A stretch of DNA of 64,000 bases, taken from positions 909,920 through 973,919 of the forward strand of contig NZ_CANNGQ010000002.1 in NCBI RefSeq assembly GCF_947504145.1, in the 5' to 3' direction. The first letter of the stretch is position 1, and each line of letters starts with the position of its first letter. The stretch comes from an uncultured Microbulbifer sp. (GTDB lineage: Bacteria; Pseudomonadota; Gammaproteobacteria; Pseudomonadales; Cellvibrionaceae). Shown one piece after another: positions 27,331 through 37,904 of this stretch. A program made the position numbers and the translations under genes. The notes under the pieces were generated by a model, which saw only the letters and a list, made by a program, of their open reading frames with translations, had not been told where the DNA came from and searched no databases.

Positions 27331-28959
27331 GTGGCAGCATCTTCGCCCGAACAGGAATCACAAGATCAGGCTCCGCAGGTCAAGAAAGATAGCCCGCAAA
27401 AGGGGCTGTTGCGCGGAACCTCCGTAGTGGGTGGTGCCACTTTATTGTCGCGTGTGATGGGGCTGGCGCGGGACATCGTATTTGCGCGACTCACCGGTGC
27501 CAGTGATGCGGCAGACGCCTTTTTTGTGGCGTTCAAGATTCCCAATTTTTTCCGCCGCCTGTTTGCCGAAGGCGCCTTTGCCCAGGCGTTCGTCCCCGTG
27601 TTGGCGGAATACCGGCAGAAGGGCGGCATTGCCGCCGTTCGCGAGTTGAATGACCGGGTGGCCGGTGCCCTCGGTGGCACCCTGCTATTGGTGACCCTGT
27701 TCGGCGTATTGTGCGCGCCGCTTGTGACTGGTCTCTTTGCGTTCGGCTGGTGGTGGGGCGGCAATGAGCCAGAGAAGTTTGCGCTGGCGACGGAAATGCT
27801 GCGCATCACTTTCCCCTACCTGATGCTGATTTCCCTCACCGGCTTTGCCGGGGCCATGCTCAATAGCTTTGACCGCTTCGCCATTCCCGCGCTGACCCCG
27901 ATACTGCTCAATCTGGTGCTCATTGGTGCGGCCACGATTGCTGCGGGTTGGTTTGAGCCCCAGGTGATGGCGCTGGCCTGGGGGGTGCTGGCTGCCGGGG
28001 TCGTGCAGTTGCTGTTCCAGATTCCATTTCTGATGCAGCAGGGCCTGTTGCCGCGCCCCAAGTGGGACTGGGGGTACCCCGGTGTGCGCAAGATCCTGCG
28101 TCTGATGGCGCCTGCTATTTTCGGTGTTTCCGTCACCCAGATCAGTCTGGTGCTGGATACCATACTGGCGTCTTTCCTGCCCACGGGCTCCGTGACCTGG
28201 CTGTACTTCTCCGATCGGCTGGTTGAGCTGCCACTGGGAGTGTTCGGTGTGGCGGTGGCCACAGTGGTATTGCCCAACCTGTCCCGCCAGCACGTGGGTG
28301 GCGACCCCCGAAAATTCCGTCACACCATCGACTGGGCCCTGCGCTGCGTCACCCTCATCGCCCTGCCTGCGACGGTGGCCCTGTTCGTGCTGGCCGAGCC
28401 GCTGCTCACGGTTCTTTTCCAGCACGGCAACATGACCCCGTGGGATATGGAAATGGCCGCCTGGTCCCTGCGAGCCTACACCTTCGGTCTGCTCTTTTTC
28501 ATGCTGATCAAGGTGCTCGCGCCTGGTTATTTTGCCCGCCAGGACACCGTCACCCCGGTGAAATTCGGCCTGATCGCCATCGCCTCGAAGATGGTGCTCA
28601 GCCTGTTATTCGTCATCCCGCTGCACATGTACTTCCAGCTTGGCCACATGGGCCTGGCCGCCGCCACGGCCGGGCAGGCCGCGATCAATGCTTTCCTCCT
28701 TTACCGGGGGCTGCGCGAGGGCGGTGTGTACGCGCCGGAGCCCGGCTGGTGGGGGTTCCTGTCACGTTTGCTGTTCGCGAACCTGGCGATGGCGGTGGTG
28801 TTGCTCGGAATTCTGCATTTCTGGTCCGGCTGGCACGATTGGTTGTGGTGGGAGCGGGCCTGGCGTATGGGGGTTATGGTTGTCGCCGGTGGCGCCACCT
28901 ACGGCCTTATTCTCCTCATCAGCGGCCTGCGTCCGCGCCATTTTCGGGCGACTTCATGA
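27331..28959 (+). CDS. murJ: Lipid II flippase MurJ
   Basis: A 542-residue MviN/MurJ with about 14 membrane segments that flips lipid II across the inner membrane. Diagnostic parts are TLLSRVMGLARDIVFARLTG, KIPNFFRRLFAEGAFAQAFV and YFARQDTVTPVKFGL. A hydrophilic N-terminal extension of about 25 residues precedes the first helix. The start is a GTG with AGGA upstream. It is the first of murJ-ribF-ileS-lspA-fkpB-ispH, a conserved block in gammaproteobacteria. Confidence 0.95.
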   Translation: MAASSPEQESQDQAPQVKKDSPQKGLLRGTSVVGGATLLSRVMGLARDIVFARLTGASDAADAFFVAFKIPNFFRRLFAEGAFAQAFVPVLAEYRQKGGIAAVRELNDRVAGALGGTLLLVTLFGVLCAPLVTGLFAFGWWWGGNEPEKFALATEMLRITFPYLMLISLTGFAGAMLNSFDRFAIPALTPILLNLVLIGAATIAAGWFEPQVMALAWGVLAAGVVQLLFQIPFLMQQGLLPRPKWDWGYPGVRKILRLMAPAIFGVSVTQISLVLDTILASFLPTGSVTWLYFSDRLVELPLGVFGVAVATVVLPNLSRQHVGGDPRKFRHTIDWALRCVTLIALPATVALFVLAEPLLTVLFQHGNMTPWDMEMAAWSLRAYTFGLLFFMLIKVLAPGYFARQDTVTPVKFGLIAIASKMVLSLLFVIPLHMYFQLGHMGLAAATAGQAAINAFLLYRGLREGGVYAPEPGWWGFLSRLLFANLAMAVVLLGILHFWSGWHDWLWWERAWRMGVMVVAGGATYGLILLISGLRPRHFRATS

Positions 28960-29044
28960 CCGCTGACGGTGCCCAGAAGCCATTGAAATCCGTTATACTG
29001 CGCCGCTTGATTTTGCAAGGGCGACGAAAAGTGGTGGAAGCACT

Positions 29045-30022
29045 GTGACCGAGCAACGGGAGCTGATTCGCGGGCTGCACAATCTGCGGCCATGCCACCA
29101 GGGTTGCGTGGCCACCATCGGATCATTCGATGGCGTACATCTGGGGCATCAGGCGATCATCACCCAGCTGCGCGCGCGGGCGGCGGAATACAAACTGCCT
29201 TCGGTTGCGATCGTCTTTGAGCCTCAGCCCCACGAGTACTTCTCCGGGGAAAAAGCCCCGGCGCGTCTGATGCGCTTCAAAGAGAAGGTGCTGGCGCTCT
29301 TCGATGCGGGTGTGGACCGGGTGCTGTGTCTACAGTTCAACGAGCGCCTGCGCAGCCTCAGTGCCGAAGCGTTTATACAGCAGGTGGTAGTAGATGGCCT
29401 CGGTGTGCGCCATCTTGTGGTGGGTGACGATTTTCGTTTTGGCTGTGATCGCAGCGGCGACTATGCGCTGCTGCAAAAGGCGGGCGCGGCGGCCGGCTTT
29501 ACGGTCGAGGACACTGCAACGCTGGAGATTGCTGGTGAGCGGATAAGCAGTACGCGTATTCGCGAAGCCCTGCAAAGCGCGGACTTTGACCTGGCTGAGC
29601 AGCTCTTGGGTAAGCCCTACCGGATTACGGGTTTGGTTGCGCGCGGTCGAGCCCTGGGCCGTCAGCTTGGAGCACCTACCGCCAATGTGCGTTTACATCG
29701 CTACCGCTCTCCGCTAGTGGGGGTGTATACGGTCACCGCAAAACGCACCAACGGTAGCCCGATGGCGGGAAGCTGTATGGAAGTGGCCGGTGTGGCCAAC
29801 GTGGGCTTCCGCCCCACCGTAGAGGGCGAGGGTGCAAAGCCATTGCTGGAAGTGCACTTGTTCGATTTCAGCGGTGATCTGTACGGCCGGGAAATCGCAG
29901 TCACTTTTTGCCACAAGCTGCGCGATGAAGAGAAGTTTGCGTCACTGGACATTCTCAAGCAGAAAATCGCCGAAGATATACATAATGCAAGAGCCTGGTT
30001 TGCAAGTCGCAATTCTTGCTAA
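29045..30022 (+). CDS. ribF: Bifunctional riboflavin kinase / FAD synthetase
   Basis: A 325-residue RibF that makes FMN and then FAD from riboflavin. The N-terminal FMN adenylyltransferase has GSFDGVHLGHQAII (HxGH nucleotide motif) and STRIREALQSADF. The C-terminal riboflavin kinase has GRALGRQLGAPTANVR and a beta barrel with EVAGVANVGFRPTVEGEGAK. Length is close to E. coli (313). The start is a GTG at 29045. It lies 85 bp after murJ and 211 bp before ileS. Confidence 0.95.
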   Translation: MTEQRELIRGLHNLRPCHQGCVATIGSFDGVHLGHQAIITQLRARAAEYKLPSVAIVFEPQPHEYFSGEKAPARLMRFKEKVLALFDAGVDRVLCLQFNERLRSLSAEAFIQQVVVDGLGVRHLVVGDDFRFGCDRSGDYALLQKAGAAAGFTVEDTATLEIAGERISSTRIREALQSADFDLAEQLLGKPYRITGLVARGRALGRQLGAPTANVRLHRYRSPLVGVYTVTAKRTNGSPMAGSCMEVAGVANVGFRPTVEGEGAKPLLEVHLFDFSGDLYGREIAVTFCHKLRDEEKFASLDILKQKIAEDIHNARAWFASRNSC

Positions 30023-30035
30023 CTGAAATTTCCCA

Positions 30036-30069
30036 TTCGCATCAGAATGCTTCAAAACTCAGATGCGAA
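30036..30069 (+). promoter_or_regulatory. Inverted repeat in the ribF-ileS gap
   Basis: TTCGCATC (30036-30043) and GATGCGAA (30062-30069), 8 bp perfect, 18-nt loop, 14 bp after ribF. No U-run follows; its role is unknown. No T-box-like structure was seen in the rest of the 211-bp gap. Confidence 0.35.
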
Positions 30070-30233
30070 GGCGGAGCATCGGGTACAGGGTTTTAGGAGC
30101 CGAAAATAGAGCTCTGCTGTTAGCCCCATTGCTCCCTCTGAGATTTAAATTCCTGTACTCCGTAAGCATTGGAGCTCTGCAGGATATTTCGAACAACGAA
30201 TTATTTTCCAGCTACAACCGAAGTAGATAGCTA

Positions 30234-33038
30234 ATGACCGACTACAAAGTGACCCTGAATCTTCCACAAACCGACTTCCCCATGCGCGGCAATCTGCCGA
30301 ACCGGGAACCGGAGATTCTGAAAAAATGGCAACAAGAAAAGCTTTACGAAAAGATTCGTGAAGCCCGCGCCGGTCGTGAACAATTTATTTTGCACGACGG
30401 CCCCCCCTACGCCAACGGCGACATTCATATCGGTCATTCAGTTAACAAGATCCTGAAAGACATCATCGTCAAGTCGAAAACCCTCAGCGGCTTCGACGCG
30501 CCCTACGTGCCCGGTTGGGACTGTCACGGCCTGCCCATCGAACACAAAGTTGAACAGAAGGTTGGCAAGGCCGGGGCCAAGGTGGACCACAAAACCTTCC
30601 GCCAGAAATGCCGTGAATACGCCGCCAAGCAGGTCGAAGGCCAGAAGAAAGATTTTATCCGTCTGGGAGTATTCGGCGAGTGGGACAACCCCTACCGTAC
30701 CATGGACTTCGAGTTTGAAGCCGACATCATCCGAGCCCTCGGCGGCGTGGTGAAAAATGGCCACCTGTCCCGCGGTTTCAAGCCGGTTTACTGGAGTGTT
30801 GTGGGCGGCTCTGCGCTGGCGGAAGCGGAAGTGGAGTATCAGGATAAAACGTCCCTCTCCATCTATGTGAAATACCCGGTTACCAACGAGACCGCACTGG
30901 CCGTCGCCGATGCGGCGGGCGGCCACGCCGGTGATGGCGACCTGTCGGTAGTGATCTGGACCACCACACCCTGGACATTGCCATCTTCCCAGGCGGTTTC
31001 CGTCAATGCGGACCTGGAATACGTCGTGGTACAGGCGGGCGATGAACGCCTGCTGGTCGCCGCTGAATTGAAAGAAGCGGTGCTGGAAGCGGCTGGCCTG
31101 AGCGGCGACGTGGTTGGCCGAATCCAGGGCGCGGCGCTGGAACACCTGAAAGTCAATCATCCCTTCTACGACAAAAAGTTGCCAATCATCCTCGGCGATC
31201 ATGTCACCACAGACGCCGGTACCGGCTGTGTGCATACCGCACCAGACCACGGCCCGGACGATTTCAATGTGGGCAAGGGCTACGGTATTGAGACCCTGAA
31301 TTACGTCGACGACAACGGCCTGTTCCGCGACAACGTACCGGTATTCGCCGGTGAGCACGTGTACAAAGTCGACGGCAAGATCGTCGAACTGCTGAAAGAA
31401 AAAAATGTACTGCTGCATGAAGACAAACTGGTACACAGCTACCCACACTGCTGGCGGACCAAGACCCCGCTGATTTATCGCGCAACTCCACAGTGGTTTA
31501 TCAGCATGCAGCAGAACGACCTGTTGGAGCACGCGCAAAAAGCGGCAGACGAAGTGCAGTGGATCCCCGGCTGGGGCAAGGCGCGCATCGACTCCATGCT
31601 GAATGCCAGTCCGGACTGGTGTATCTCCCGTCAGCGTACCTGGGGCGTGCCCATTGCGCTGTTCGTGCACAAAGAAACCCAGGAAATTCACCCGGATACC
31701 CCGGCGTTGATGGAAAAGATTGCGGAGAAAGTCGAGCAGGGCGGTATGGATGTCTGGTTCGAACTGGACGCCAAAGAACTGCTGGGCGACGACGCAGACA
31801 ACTACCAGAAGGTCACCGACACTCTGGACGTGTGGTTCGATTCCGGCGTGACCCATCACGCGGTATTGAATCGTCGCGAAGGCCTGCGCTTCCCTGCAGA
31901 TCTGTACCTGGAAGGTTCCGACCAGCATCGCGGTTGGTTTCAGTCTTCTCTGAAAACCTCGATCGCCATCAACGACTGCGCACCTTACAGGCAAGTGCTT
32001 ACTCACGGCTTCACCGTGGACGCCCAGGGCCGCAAGATGTCCAAGTCCATCGGCAACACCGTGGCGCCGCAAGACGTCATCAACAAACTGGGCGCGGATG
32101 TGCTGCGCCTGTGGGTGTCTGCCACGGATTTCAGTGGTGAGATGGCGGTGTCTGACGAAATTCTGAAGCGCACCGCGGACTCCTACCGCCGCTTGCGCAA
32201 CACCGCGCGTTTCTTCCTGTCCAACCTGGCCGGCTTTGACCCACAAAAAGATCAGCTGCCCGTGGACGAGTTACTGGCACTGGACCGTTGGGCCATTGAG
32301 CAGGCGTCCAAGCTGCAGGAAGAAATTGTTGCGGCCTACGACCGCTATCAGTTCCACCAGATCTATCAGAAGTTGCATAACTTCTGCGTGGTGGAAATGG
32401 GTGGCTTCTACCTGGATATCATCAAGGATCGCCAGTACACCACCAAGGAAGACAGTATCGCGCGCCGCTCTGCACAGACCGCTCTGTACCACATCGTGCA
32501 GGCCTTCGTGCGCTGGGTTGCACCGATTCTGAGCTTTACCGCCGAAGAGCTGTGGCAGTTTGTGCCCGGTAATAGCGAAGATAGTGTGATGTTGGCGGAG
32601 TGGCATGAATTCCCGGCATTGCCGAAAAACGCGGAAATGAACAGCGAATTCTGGGAAGCCATTGCCGATGTGAAAACCGCGGTCAATAAAGTGCTCGAAG
32701 AGCAGCGCGGTGCCGGTAATATCGGCGGCTCTCTTCAGGCATCCGTTACCCTGTTCGCGGACCCAGCGCTGCAGCAAAAACTGGATGCACTGAAAGATGA
32801 GCTGCGCTTCGTACTGATCTGTTCCTCCACTTCTGTGCAGCCGCTGTCCGATGCCGCCGGTGCCGAAGAAACTGAACTGGCTGGCCTGCGGGTTGCAGTA
32901 CATAAAGTGGATGCGCCCAAATGCGGCCGCTGCTGGCACTACCGCGAAGACGTCGGTCGCAACAGCGAGCACCCGGAGCTGTGTGGACGCTGCGTGGAAA
33001 ACGTGAGCGGCGAGGGCGAGGTGCGTCACTATGCCTAA
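30234..33038 (+). CDS. ileS: Isoleucyl-tRNA synthetase
   Basis: A 934-residue class-I synthetase. The HIGH motif is in [19 protein letters not shown] and KMSKS in [10 protein letters not shown]. The CP1 editing domain contains [19 protein letters not shown] and the zinc finger at the C-terminus has [12 protein letters not shown] and CGRCVENVS. Length matches E. coli IleRS (938). It overlaps lspA by 8 nt, so the two are co-transcribed, as in most gammaproteobacteria. Confidence 0.99.
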   Translation: MTDYKVTLNLPQTDFPMRGNLPNREPEILKKWQQEKLYEKIREARAGREQFILHDGPPYANGDIHIGHSVNKILKDIIVKSKTLSGFDAPYVPGWDCHGLPIEHKVEQKVGKAGAKVDHKTFRQKCREYAAKQVEGQKKDFIRLGVFGEWDNPYRTMDFEFEADIIRALGGVVKNGHLSRGFKPVYWSVVGGSALAEAEVEYQDKTSLSIYVKYPVTNETALAVADAAGGHAGDGDLSVVIWTTTPWTLPSSQAVSVNADLEYVVVQAGDERLLVAAELKEAVLEAAGLSGDVVGRIQGAALEHLKVNHPFYDKKLPIILGDHVTTDAGTGCVHTAPDHGPDDFNVGKGYGIETLNYVDDNGLFRDNVPVFAGEHVYKVDGKIVELLKEKNVLLHEDKLVHSYPHCWRTKTPLIYRATPQWFISMQQNDLLEHAQKAADEVQWIPGWGKARIDSMLNASPDWCISRQRTWGVPIALFVHKETQEIHPDTPALMEKIAEKVEQGGMDVWFELDAKELLGDDADNYQKVTDTLDVWFDSGVTHHAVLNRREGLRFPADLYLEGSDQHRGWFQSSLKTSIAINDCAPYRQVLTHGFTVDAQGRKMSKSIGNTVAPQDVINKLGADVLRLWVSATDFSGEMAVSDEILKRTADSYRRLRNTARFFLSNLAGFDPQKDQLPVDELLALDRWAIEQASKLQEEIVAAYDRYQFHQIYQKLHNFCVVEMGGFYLDIIKDRQYTTKEDSIARRSAQTALYHIVQAFVRWVAPILSFTAEELWQFVPGNSEDSVMLAEWHEFPALPKNAEMNSEFWEAIADVKTAVNKVLEEQRGAGNIGGSLQASVTLFADPALQQKLDALKDELRFVLICSSTSVQPLSDAAGAEETELAGLRVAVHKVDAPKCGRCWHYREDVGRNSEHPELCGRCVENVSGEGEVRHYA

Positions 33039-33561
33039 GACGATGCAGAAGGTTCTCTCTACTCCCTGGTGTTGGTACCTGCTGGCGCTGGTGGTGATTG
33101 TTATCGATATCGTCACCAAAGTGTGGGCAGTTGAGCGCTTTATGTACGGCCCGGCGCTGCAAATCATTCCCGGGTTCCTGCAGTTCACATACGCAGAAAA
33201 CTACGGTGCAGCGTTCAGTTTTCTCGCCGATGCCGGTGGCTGGCAGCGCTGGTTCTTTGGTGCCATCGCCGTGGTTTTCAGTGTGGTGGTTACTGTCTGG
33301 ATCAAGCGCCTCCCGCTGGAAAAGCGCTGGGAGCCCATCGCGCTGGCATTGATTCTCGGTGGTGCCCTGGGCAACCTGTGGGATCGTATGGTGCTGGGCT
33401 ACGTGCGGGACTTTATCTCCGTGTATTACGGCAGCTGGCATTTCCCCGTGTTCAATGTGGCGGATATGGCCATCTCCGTTGGCGCCGCCATGTTGGTGAT
33501 TGAGCTGCTGTTCTTTAAAGACAAGAGTGCGCAGGCCGACAATAACGGCGCCGAAGTGTAA
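33031..33561 (+). CDS. lspA: Lipoprotein signal peptidase (signal peptidase II)
   Basis: A 176-residue inner-membrane aspartyl protease that cuts signal peptides of prolipoproteins after lipidation. Four membrane segments are visible. The catalytic aspartates are in [16 protein letters not shown] (first) and [12 protein letters not shown] (second). Relatives are 160-170 aa. The gene begins inside ileS. Substrates in this window include the BamD and BamE lipoproteins. Confidence 0.97.
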   Translation: MPKTMQKVLSTPWCWYLLALVVIVIDIVTKVWAVERFMYGPALQIIPGFLQFTYAENYGAAFSFLADAGGWQRWFFGAIAVVFSVVVTVWIKRLPLEKRWEPIALALILGGALGNLWDRMVLGYVRDFISVYYGSWHFPVFNVADMAISVGAAMLVIELLFFKDKSAQADNNGAEV

Positions 33562-33578
33562 GGGTTTAGAGTAGTTTT

Positions 33579-34019
33579 ATGAGCAATAACGTAATTGGCG
33601 AGCACAGCCGGGTAACCCTGCACTTCAGCCTCAAACTGGACGACGGTTCCGAGATCGACTCCAACTTTGAAGGGGATCCGGCCACCTTTATCGTGGGCGA
33701 TGGCAATCTGCTGCCGGGCTTCGAGCAGTCCCTGTTTGGCCTCAAGGCTGGCGACGAAGCTGAAATTGAAATTCCCCCGGAAGCGGGTTTCGGCCAGCGC
33801 AATCCATCAAATGTCCAGAAAGTAAAAAAAGGCCATTTTTCGCCGGACATGGAGCTGGAGGAAGGTTTAGTTGTCTCCTTCGATAACGGTGACGGTGAAC
33901 TGCCCGGAGTGATCCGCGAGATCGGTGAAGATGACGTGGAAGTAGATTTCAACCATCCTCTCGCGGGCCAGACCGTATTCTTTCACGTAAAAATTCTCGA
34001 AGTGGCCTCGGTCAACTGA
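33579..34019 (+). CDS. fkpB: FKBP-type peptidyl-prolyl isomerase (SlpA type)
   Basis: A 146-residue SlyD/SlpA-like FKBP: SRVTLHFSLKLDDGSEID, GNLLPGFEQSLFGLKAGDEA and FNHPLAGQTVFFHVKILEV are family segments, with an inserted-in-flap chaperone domain between. It lacks the His-rich metal tail of SlyD. It speeds proline isomerisation and acts as a chaperone, and lies 17 bp after lspA in the conserved lspA-fkpB-ispH order. Confidence 0.95.
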   Translation: MSNNVIGEHSRVTLHFSLKLDDGSEIDSNFEGDPATFIVGDGNLLPGFEQSLFGLKAGDEAEIEIPPEAGFGQRNPSNVQKVKKGHFSPDMELEEGLVVSFDNGDGELPGVIREIGEDDVEVDFNHPLAGQTVFFHVKILEVASVN

Positions 34020-34052
34020 TTGATTGGTTCGACAGGTCAAGGACATAGCAAG

Positions 34053-34988
34053 ATGCAAATTCGCCTCGCCAACCCCCGCGGCTTCTGCGCCGGCGTCGAT
34101 CGCGCTATCGACATCGTCAATCGCGCCCTGGACGTGTTCGGTGCACCGATCTATGTACGGCACGAAGTGGTACACAACAAGTTCGTGGTCGACGGCCTGC
34201 GCGAGCGGGGTGCGGTGTTTGTGGATGAGCTGGATGAAGTGCCAGACGATGTGATCGTCATCTTCAGTGCCCACGGTGTCTCCAAGGCAGTACAGAAGGA
34301 AGCCTCTGATCGCGGGCTCAAAGTCTTCGATGCCACCTGTCCACTGGTGACCAAGGTGCACATCGAGGTTAGCAAGTTCAGCAGTGACGGTAGCGAGTGC
34401 ATCCTGATCGGCCACGAAGGGCACCCGGAAGTTGAAGGCACCATGGGTCAGTATGACGCGACAAATGGCGGTGCTATATATCTGGTGGAGGATGAGCAGG
34501 ACGTGGCGGCACTGGAAGTGACTGACCCGGACAACCTGACGTTCGTCACCCAGACCACCCTGTCAGTGGACGATACCTCACGAGTCATCGACGCCCTGCG
34601 GGCCAAATTCCCCAATATCCGTGGCCCCCGTAAAGACGATATTTGCTATGCCACCCAGAATCGCCAGGATGCGGTAAAGCAGCTGGCGCTGGAGTGTGAC
34701 CTAGTACTGGTCGTGGGGAGTCCTAACAGCTCAAACTCCAACCGCCTGCGGGAGCTGGCTGAGCGCTGTGGTGCTGAGGCCTATCTGATCGATGGGTCTG
34801 GATGTATCGATGCGACCTGGTTGCAGGGGAAAAATACCATCGGTATCACCGCGGGGGCATCCGCGCCGGAAGTCCTTGTTGAGCAGGTGATCCAGAAATT
34901 GCGGGATCTGGGTGCCGATACGCCGGATGAGATTGCCGGTACGCCGGAAAATATCAGTTTCAGCTTGCCCAAAGAGCTACGTTCTTAA
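34053..34988 (+). CDS. ispH: 4-hydroxy-3-methylbut-2-enyl diphosphate reductase
   Basis: A 311-residue IspH (LytB), the last step of the MEP isoprenoid pathway, giving IPP and DMAPP. The three cluster cysteines lie in [25 protein letters not shown] and [12 protein letters not shown], as required for its 4Fe-4S cluster. The ATG at 34053 ([10 protein letters not shown]) follows AAGGACATAGCAAG; the frame stays open 11 codons further but that part is unsupported. IspB in this window uses the products. Confidence 0.97.
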   Translation: MQIRLANPRGFCAGVDRAIDIVNRALDVFGAPIYVRHEVVHNKFVVDGLRERGAVFVDELDEVPDDVIVIFSAHGVSKAVQKEASDRGLKVFDATCPLVTKVHIEVSKFSSDGSECILIGHEGHPEVEGTMGQYDATNGGAIYLVEDEQDVAALEVTDPDNLTFVTQTTLSVDDTSRVIDALRAKFPNIRGPRKDDICYATQNRQDAVKQLALECDLVLVVGSPNSSNSNRLRELAERCGAEAYLIDGSGCIDATWLQGKNTIGITAGASAPEVLVEQVIQKLRDLGADTPDEIAGTPENISFSLPKELRS

Positions 34989-34998
34989 GGGCTGGTTT

Positions 34999-35511
34999 TC
35001 AACAATCTGCGGCGGACAGCGTATCAATTCTGACGCGACCACCGCGGGATAGTATCAACTGGTAGCCATTCCCTCCGGTCTCTGGGCAAATGGTAAAGCT
35101 TCCAGCCTGAAAGCCGCCATTACTTACCGTGCCTGCAAGGCGGCTCTCCCCGGTGCCAATAAATGAAACATAATTGGCCAGAGGGCCGTTCGTAGTGACA
35201 GTGACCCCGGTTAGGGCACTGCTCGTAGCGATCGGCGGCTCGTCCGTGTCCCGCTCTCCGTCAAAATCTCGGTCAATAAACACCTCCCAACCGGATTGCC
35301 ATTCTCCGAGCTTTCGCATCGTCGCACGGCGATTCGTGGCAACGGCTTTACCGCGAGTGAGATTGATGGCTCCCATCAGCATATCCGCCGCCGAGCGGGT
35401 GCGACTGGACTCGAGTTGTTGTTGAAAGCTGGGAATCCCTATTGCAAGAAGAATCCCGAGAATACTGAGTGTGATCAGAAGCTCAATTAAAGTGAGACCG
35501 CGTGCCTTCAC
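34999..35511 (-). CDS. fimT: GspH/FimT-family pseudopilin
   Basis: A 170-residue type IV pilin-like protein with GTG start and GGAGGAG upstream. The prepilin site is ARG-LTLIELLITLSILGIL (cleavage after Gly5), followed by a hydrophobic helix; a typical Glu5 is kept. The C-terminal domain has the GspH/FimT pattern (TRGKAVATNRRATMR; SFIGTGESRLAG; ILSRGGRVRIDTLSAADC). It is a minor pilin that may prime pilus or DNA-uptake assembly. It is convergent with ispH and divergent from the fimU-type gene, an arrangement close to Pseudomonas fimT-fimU. Confidence 0.88.
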   Translation of the reverse strand: MKARGLTLIELLITLSILGILLAIGIPSFQQQLESSRTRSAADMLMGAINLTRGKAVATNRRATMRKLGEWQSGWEVFIDRDFDGERDTDEPPIATSSALTGVTVTTNGPLANYVSFIGTGESRLAGTVSNGGFQAGSFTICPETGGNGYQLILSRGGRVRIDTLSAADC

Positions 35512-35822
35512 AACTCCTCCCTGAACTGCCTGTATTTTGGTCGACGTCCGTCCTGGTCGCCGTTTGCCCCCTCCAAATTGCCGTTTATCGGTGATTGCTG
35601 ATACCTAAGCCCGCGGCGTGATAGGGTGCAAAAAAATTAACATTGCGCCAAATATGTATCCAGTGACGTTCCGCTGATTTTTGTGGGTCAGATAGAATAT
35701 GCGCCAGTATTTGGGGTGCATCCGTACCAAATTGGGTGATTGACTCGCTAGTTCAAAAGGGCGGGCAAAAAATAGACAGATATCGCGCAACGATATCTGG
35801 GTTATTGGGGAGTTTCCAAACC
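35512..35822. other. Divergent fimT / fimU promoter region
   Basis: A 311-bp gap between two divergent pseudopilin genes that should hold both promoters. A TAGAAT at about 35693-35698 could be a plus-strand -10 but has no good -35. No TGGCAC-N5-TTGC sigma-54 site was seen. Confidence 0.4.
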
Positions 35823-36365
35823 ATGGTATACCGACAGCAGGGGCTTACCCTGATCGAATTGATGGTGACACTTGCAGTGTTGGCTATTGTCATTGGCATC
35901 GCCGTACCCAGCTTCAGCACCATGATTAACAACAATCGTTCCTTGGCTCTTGGGGAGGAGCTTGTGTCTGTAATGAACTACGCGCGCAGCGAAGCCGTAA
36001 AAAGAGGGGGAAGGGTTTCGGTATGCGGCAGTACCGATGGTGTGACATGTAATGGTAGCTGGGCGAATAACTGGCTGGTGGTGGTGGACTCCGCAGCCAC
36101 TGATGGCGCCGCCGCAGTCTCAGTGGAAGAGGTGCTGCGGTTATGGGAGGTTCCCGGCAATAACGCTTCGGTATCCGCTACCCAGAACAGCACTGCGGTG
36201 AATTTTGTCCGCTTCAATCGCCTTGGTGTATTGGGTAATTCCACTGGCGGGGCGATCTCATTGTCCGCCAGCATTACTGGTTGTGCTGGGGATGCCGCTC
36301 GCACAGTGACCGTTGGGCTTGCAGGGATGTTGAATGTAGCCCGTAGCACTAGTGGCTGCTCCTAA
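35823..36365 (+). CDS. fimU: Type IV minor pilin FimU-like (GspH/FimT family)
   Basis: A 180-residue pseudopilin from the ATG at 35823 (MVYRQQGLTLIELMVTLAVL), with GGGGAG upstream; an earlier in-frame ATG (35736) would add an unlikely long leader. Prepilin cleavage follows Gly7, and Glu5 of the mature form is kept. The GspH domain follows (ARSEAVKRGGRVSVCGS; NFVRFNRLGVLGNSTG; two cysteines late). FimU is part of the tip complex that primes pilus assembly. It leads the fimU-pilV-pilW-pilX-pilY1-pilE operon, all tightly spaced. Confidence 0.88.
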   Translation: MVYRQQGLTLIELMVTLAVLAIVIGIAVPSFSTMINNNRSLALGEELVSVMNYARSEAVKRGGRVSVCGSTDGVTCNGSWANNWLVVVDSAATDGAAAVSVEEVLRLWEVPGNNASVSATQNSTAVNFVRFNRLGVLGNSTGGAISLSASITGCAGDAARTVTVGLAGMLNVARSTSGCS

Positions 36366-36382
36366 TTCTGAGGATGAGAAAG

Positions 36383-36808
36383 ATGCAAAAACAGCAAGGG
36401 GCGGGGCTGATTGAAGTTCTGGTTACCGTTTTGATTCTTGGGACTTCTCTGCTGGCGCTTGCAGCACTGCAAAGTAAATCTCTGCAATACAATCACAGCG
36501 CCTATCTCCGCTCGCAGGCCAATATCCTAGCTTACGACATACTCGATCGTATCCGTATTAACCGTGGTGCTATTGCGGATTACAGTATGGCTATGGCCGA
36601 CGATGCTCCAACAGGCACTACTACTGCGCAAGAGGATCTTGCCGAGTGGCACGTCAATTTGACCGAGATGCTGCCCGGGGCGGATGGCGCCGTTGAATGT
36701 GTGGCCGCTACGAGCCTGTGTACAGTGACCGTGCAATGGGCAGAACAAAACAGCTCCGGTGATACAACTGAAGATCTCGGTTCATTCGTCTATACCTCTC
36801 GCCTGTAA
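36383..36808 (+). CDS. pilV: Type IV pilus minor pilin PilV
   Basis: About 141 residues from the ATG at 36383 (MQKQQGAGLIEVLVTVLILG), which has GAGG at a good distance; an ATG three codons earlier (36374) is also possible. Prepilin cleavage after Gly6 or Gly8, Glu5-type residue present. A short body ends in TEDLGSFVYTSRL. PilV is a tip minor pilin needed, with PilW and PilX, to incorporate PilY1. It starts 17 bp after fimU. Confidence 0.88.
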   Translation: MQKQQGAGLIEVLVTVLILGTSLLALAALQSKSLQYNHSAYLRSQANILAYDILDRIRINRGAIADYSMAMADDAPTGTTTAQEDLAEWHVNLTEMLPGADGAVECVAATSLCTVTVQWAEQNSSGDTTEDLGSFVYTSRL

Positions 36809-36818
36809 GGAATCAATC

Positions 36819-37868
36819 ATGCGTAAGCAATATGGTATTTCTCTAGTCGAGCTGATGATCTCTATTACCATCGGCTTGATCTTGATGACTGGGGTAATTC
36901 AATTGTTTCTTTCCAGTCGTGCGACTTTCTCTACCCAGCAGGCGGTGGCGCGGGTTCAGGAAACCGGGCGGCTGGCGATGGAGTTTCTCTCTTCAGATGC
37001 TCGGATGGCGGGCTACATGGGTTGTATGAGCCGTAACGCCAACATCAGCAACATGCTTAACACGCCCAATAGTCTCTTGTATGACTATGCTACGCCTCTT
37101 GAGGGGGTAGATAATGCAACCGGCACATTGGAGGCCGGCTACCCGACAAATGTACTTGCGGGGACCGACGTGCTGCTGGTCCGTAGTGCCAGCGGGACTG
37201 CCGTAGGGGTAGCCGCACCAAATACCGGCACAGCGGTATTAGCCGAGTTTACTAACTCCGCCGTTACCTGTGCAGACAATTCGGCGGGGGTCAGTGGCTT
37301 TTGCCCCAGTGACATTGTGGTAGTTTCAGATTGCACGAAGGCGCGTGTATTTCAGGTCAGCGGTGCCGCTGCAGCTTCTGGTAATACACATACAATTCTT
37401 GATCACGGTGCGGGAAGCAGTCCGGGTAATGCTACGGTAACCTGGGGTGGTGCCAGTGCAACAGGCCTGTACGAAACCTTCGATACAGATGCTGAAATAG
37501 CCAAGCTTAATACCACGATTTACTACATCTCCGATCAAGGTGCTTCGGGTGTGCCGGGCTTGTGGCAGAGGGTGAACGGCGGCAATGCGCAGGAGCTACT
37601 TGAGGGCGTGGAGGATATGCAGATTCTTTACGGTCGAGATACTGGCAGTGATGGCGTGCCGGATGATTATCTCACTGCGACGGCGGTTGGTGCCGCTTGG
37701 GATCAGGTTACCAGTGTGCGTATCCAGCTGCTGGTTCGCAGTGGCGAAAATAATGTACTCGCTGAAGCGCAGCCCTATACCTTCAATGGTGCTACCACAA
37801 CCCCAGCCGACCGCCGTTTGCGCCAGGTGTTTAGTAGCACCATCGGTATACGCAGTAATCTGCAATGA
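36819..37868 (+). CDS. pilW: Type IV pilus minor pilin PilW
   Basis: A 349-residue large minor pilin from the ATG at 36819 (MRKQYGISLVELMISITIGL), with AAGGA upstream. Cleavage follows Gly6, leaving Ile-Ser-Leu-Val-Glu. Body segments typical of PilW are RVQETGRLAMEFLSSDARMA, GYMGC and LEGVEDMQILYGRDT, and the C-terminus ends with RRLRQVFSSTIGIRSNL. It is part of the PilVWX tip complex. A 10-bp gap follows pilV. Confidence 0.9.
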   Translation: MRKQYGISLVELMISITIGLILMTGVIQLFLSSRATFSTQQAVARVQETGRLAMEFLSSDARMAGYMGCMSRNANISNMLNTPNSLLYDYATPLEGVDNATGTLEAGYPTNVLAGTDVLLVRSASGTAVGVAAPNTGTAVLAEFTNSAVTCADNSAGVSGFCPSDIVVVSDCTKARVFQVSGAAAASGNTHTILDHGAGSSPGNATVTWGGASATGLYETFDTDAEIAKLNTTIYYISDQGASGVPGLWQRVNGGNAQELLEGVEDMQILYGRDTGSDGVPDDYLTATAVGAAWDQVTSVRIQLLVRSGENNVLAEAQPYTFNGATTTPADRRLRQVFSSTIGIRSNLQ

Positions 37869-37904
37869 CTTCATTTACGAGAAGACGAAACAGGTAGAAA
37901 CCCT

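Noticed and set aside
30023..30233. Possible T-box or leader control ahead of ileS
   Set aside because: The gap has one modest inverted repeat and two GAGCTCTGC copies but no T-box core; T-boxes are also not expected in gammaproteobacteria.
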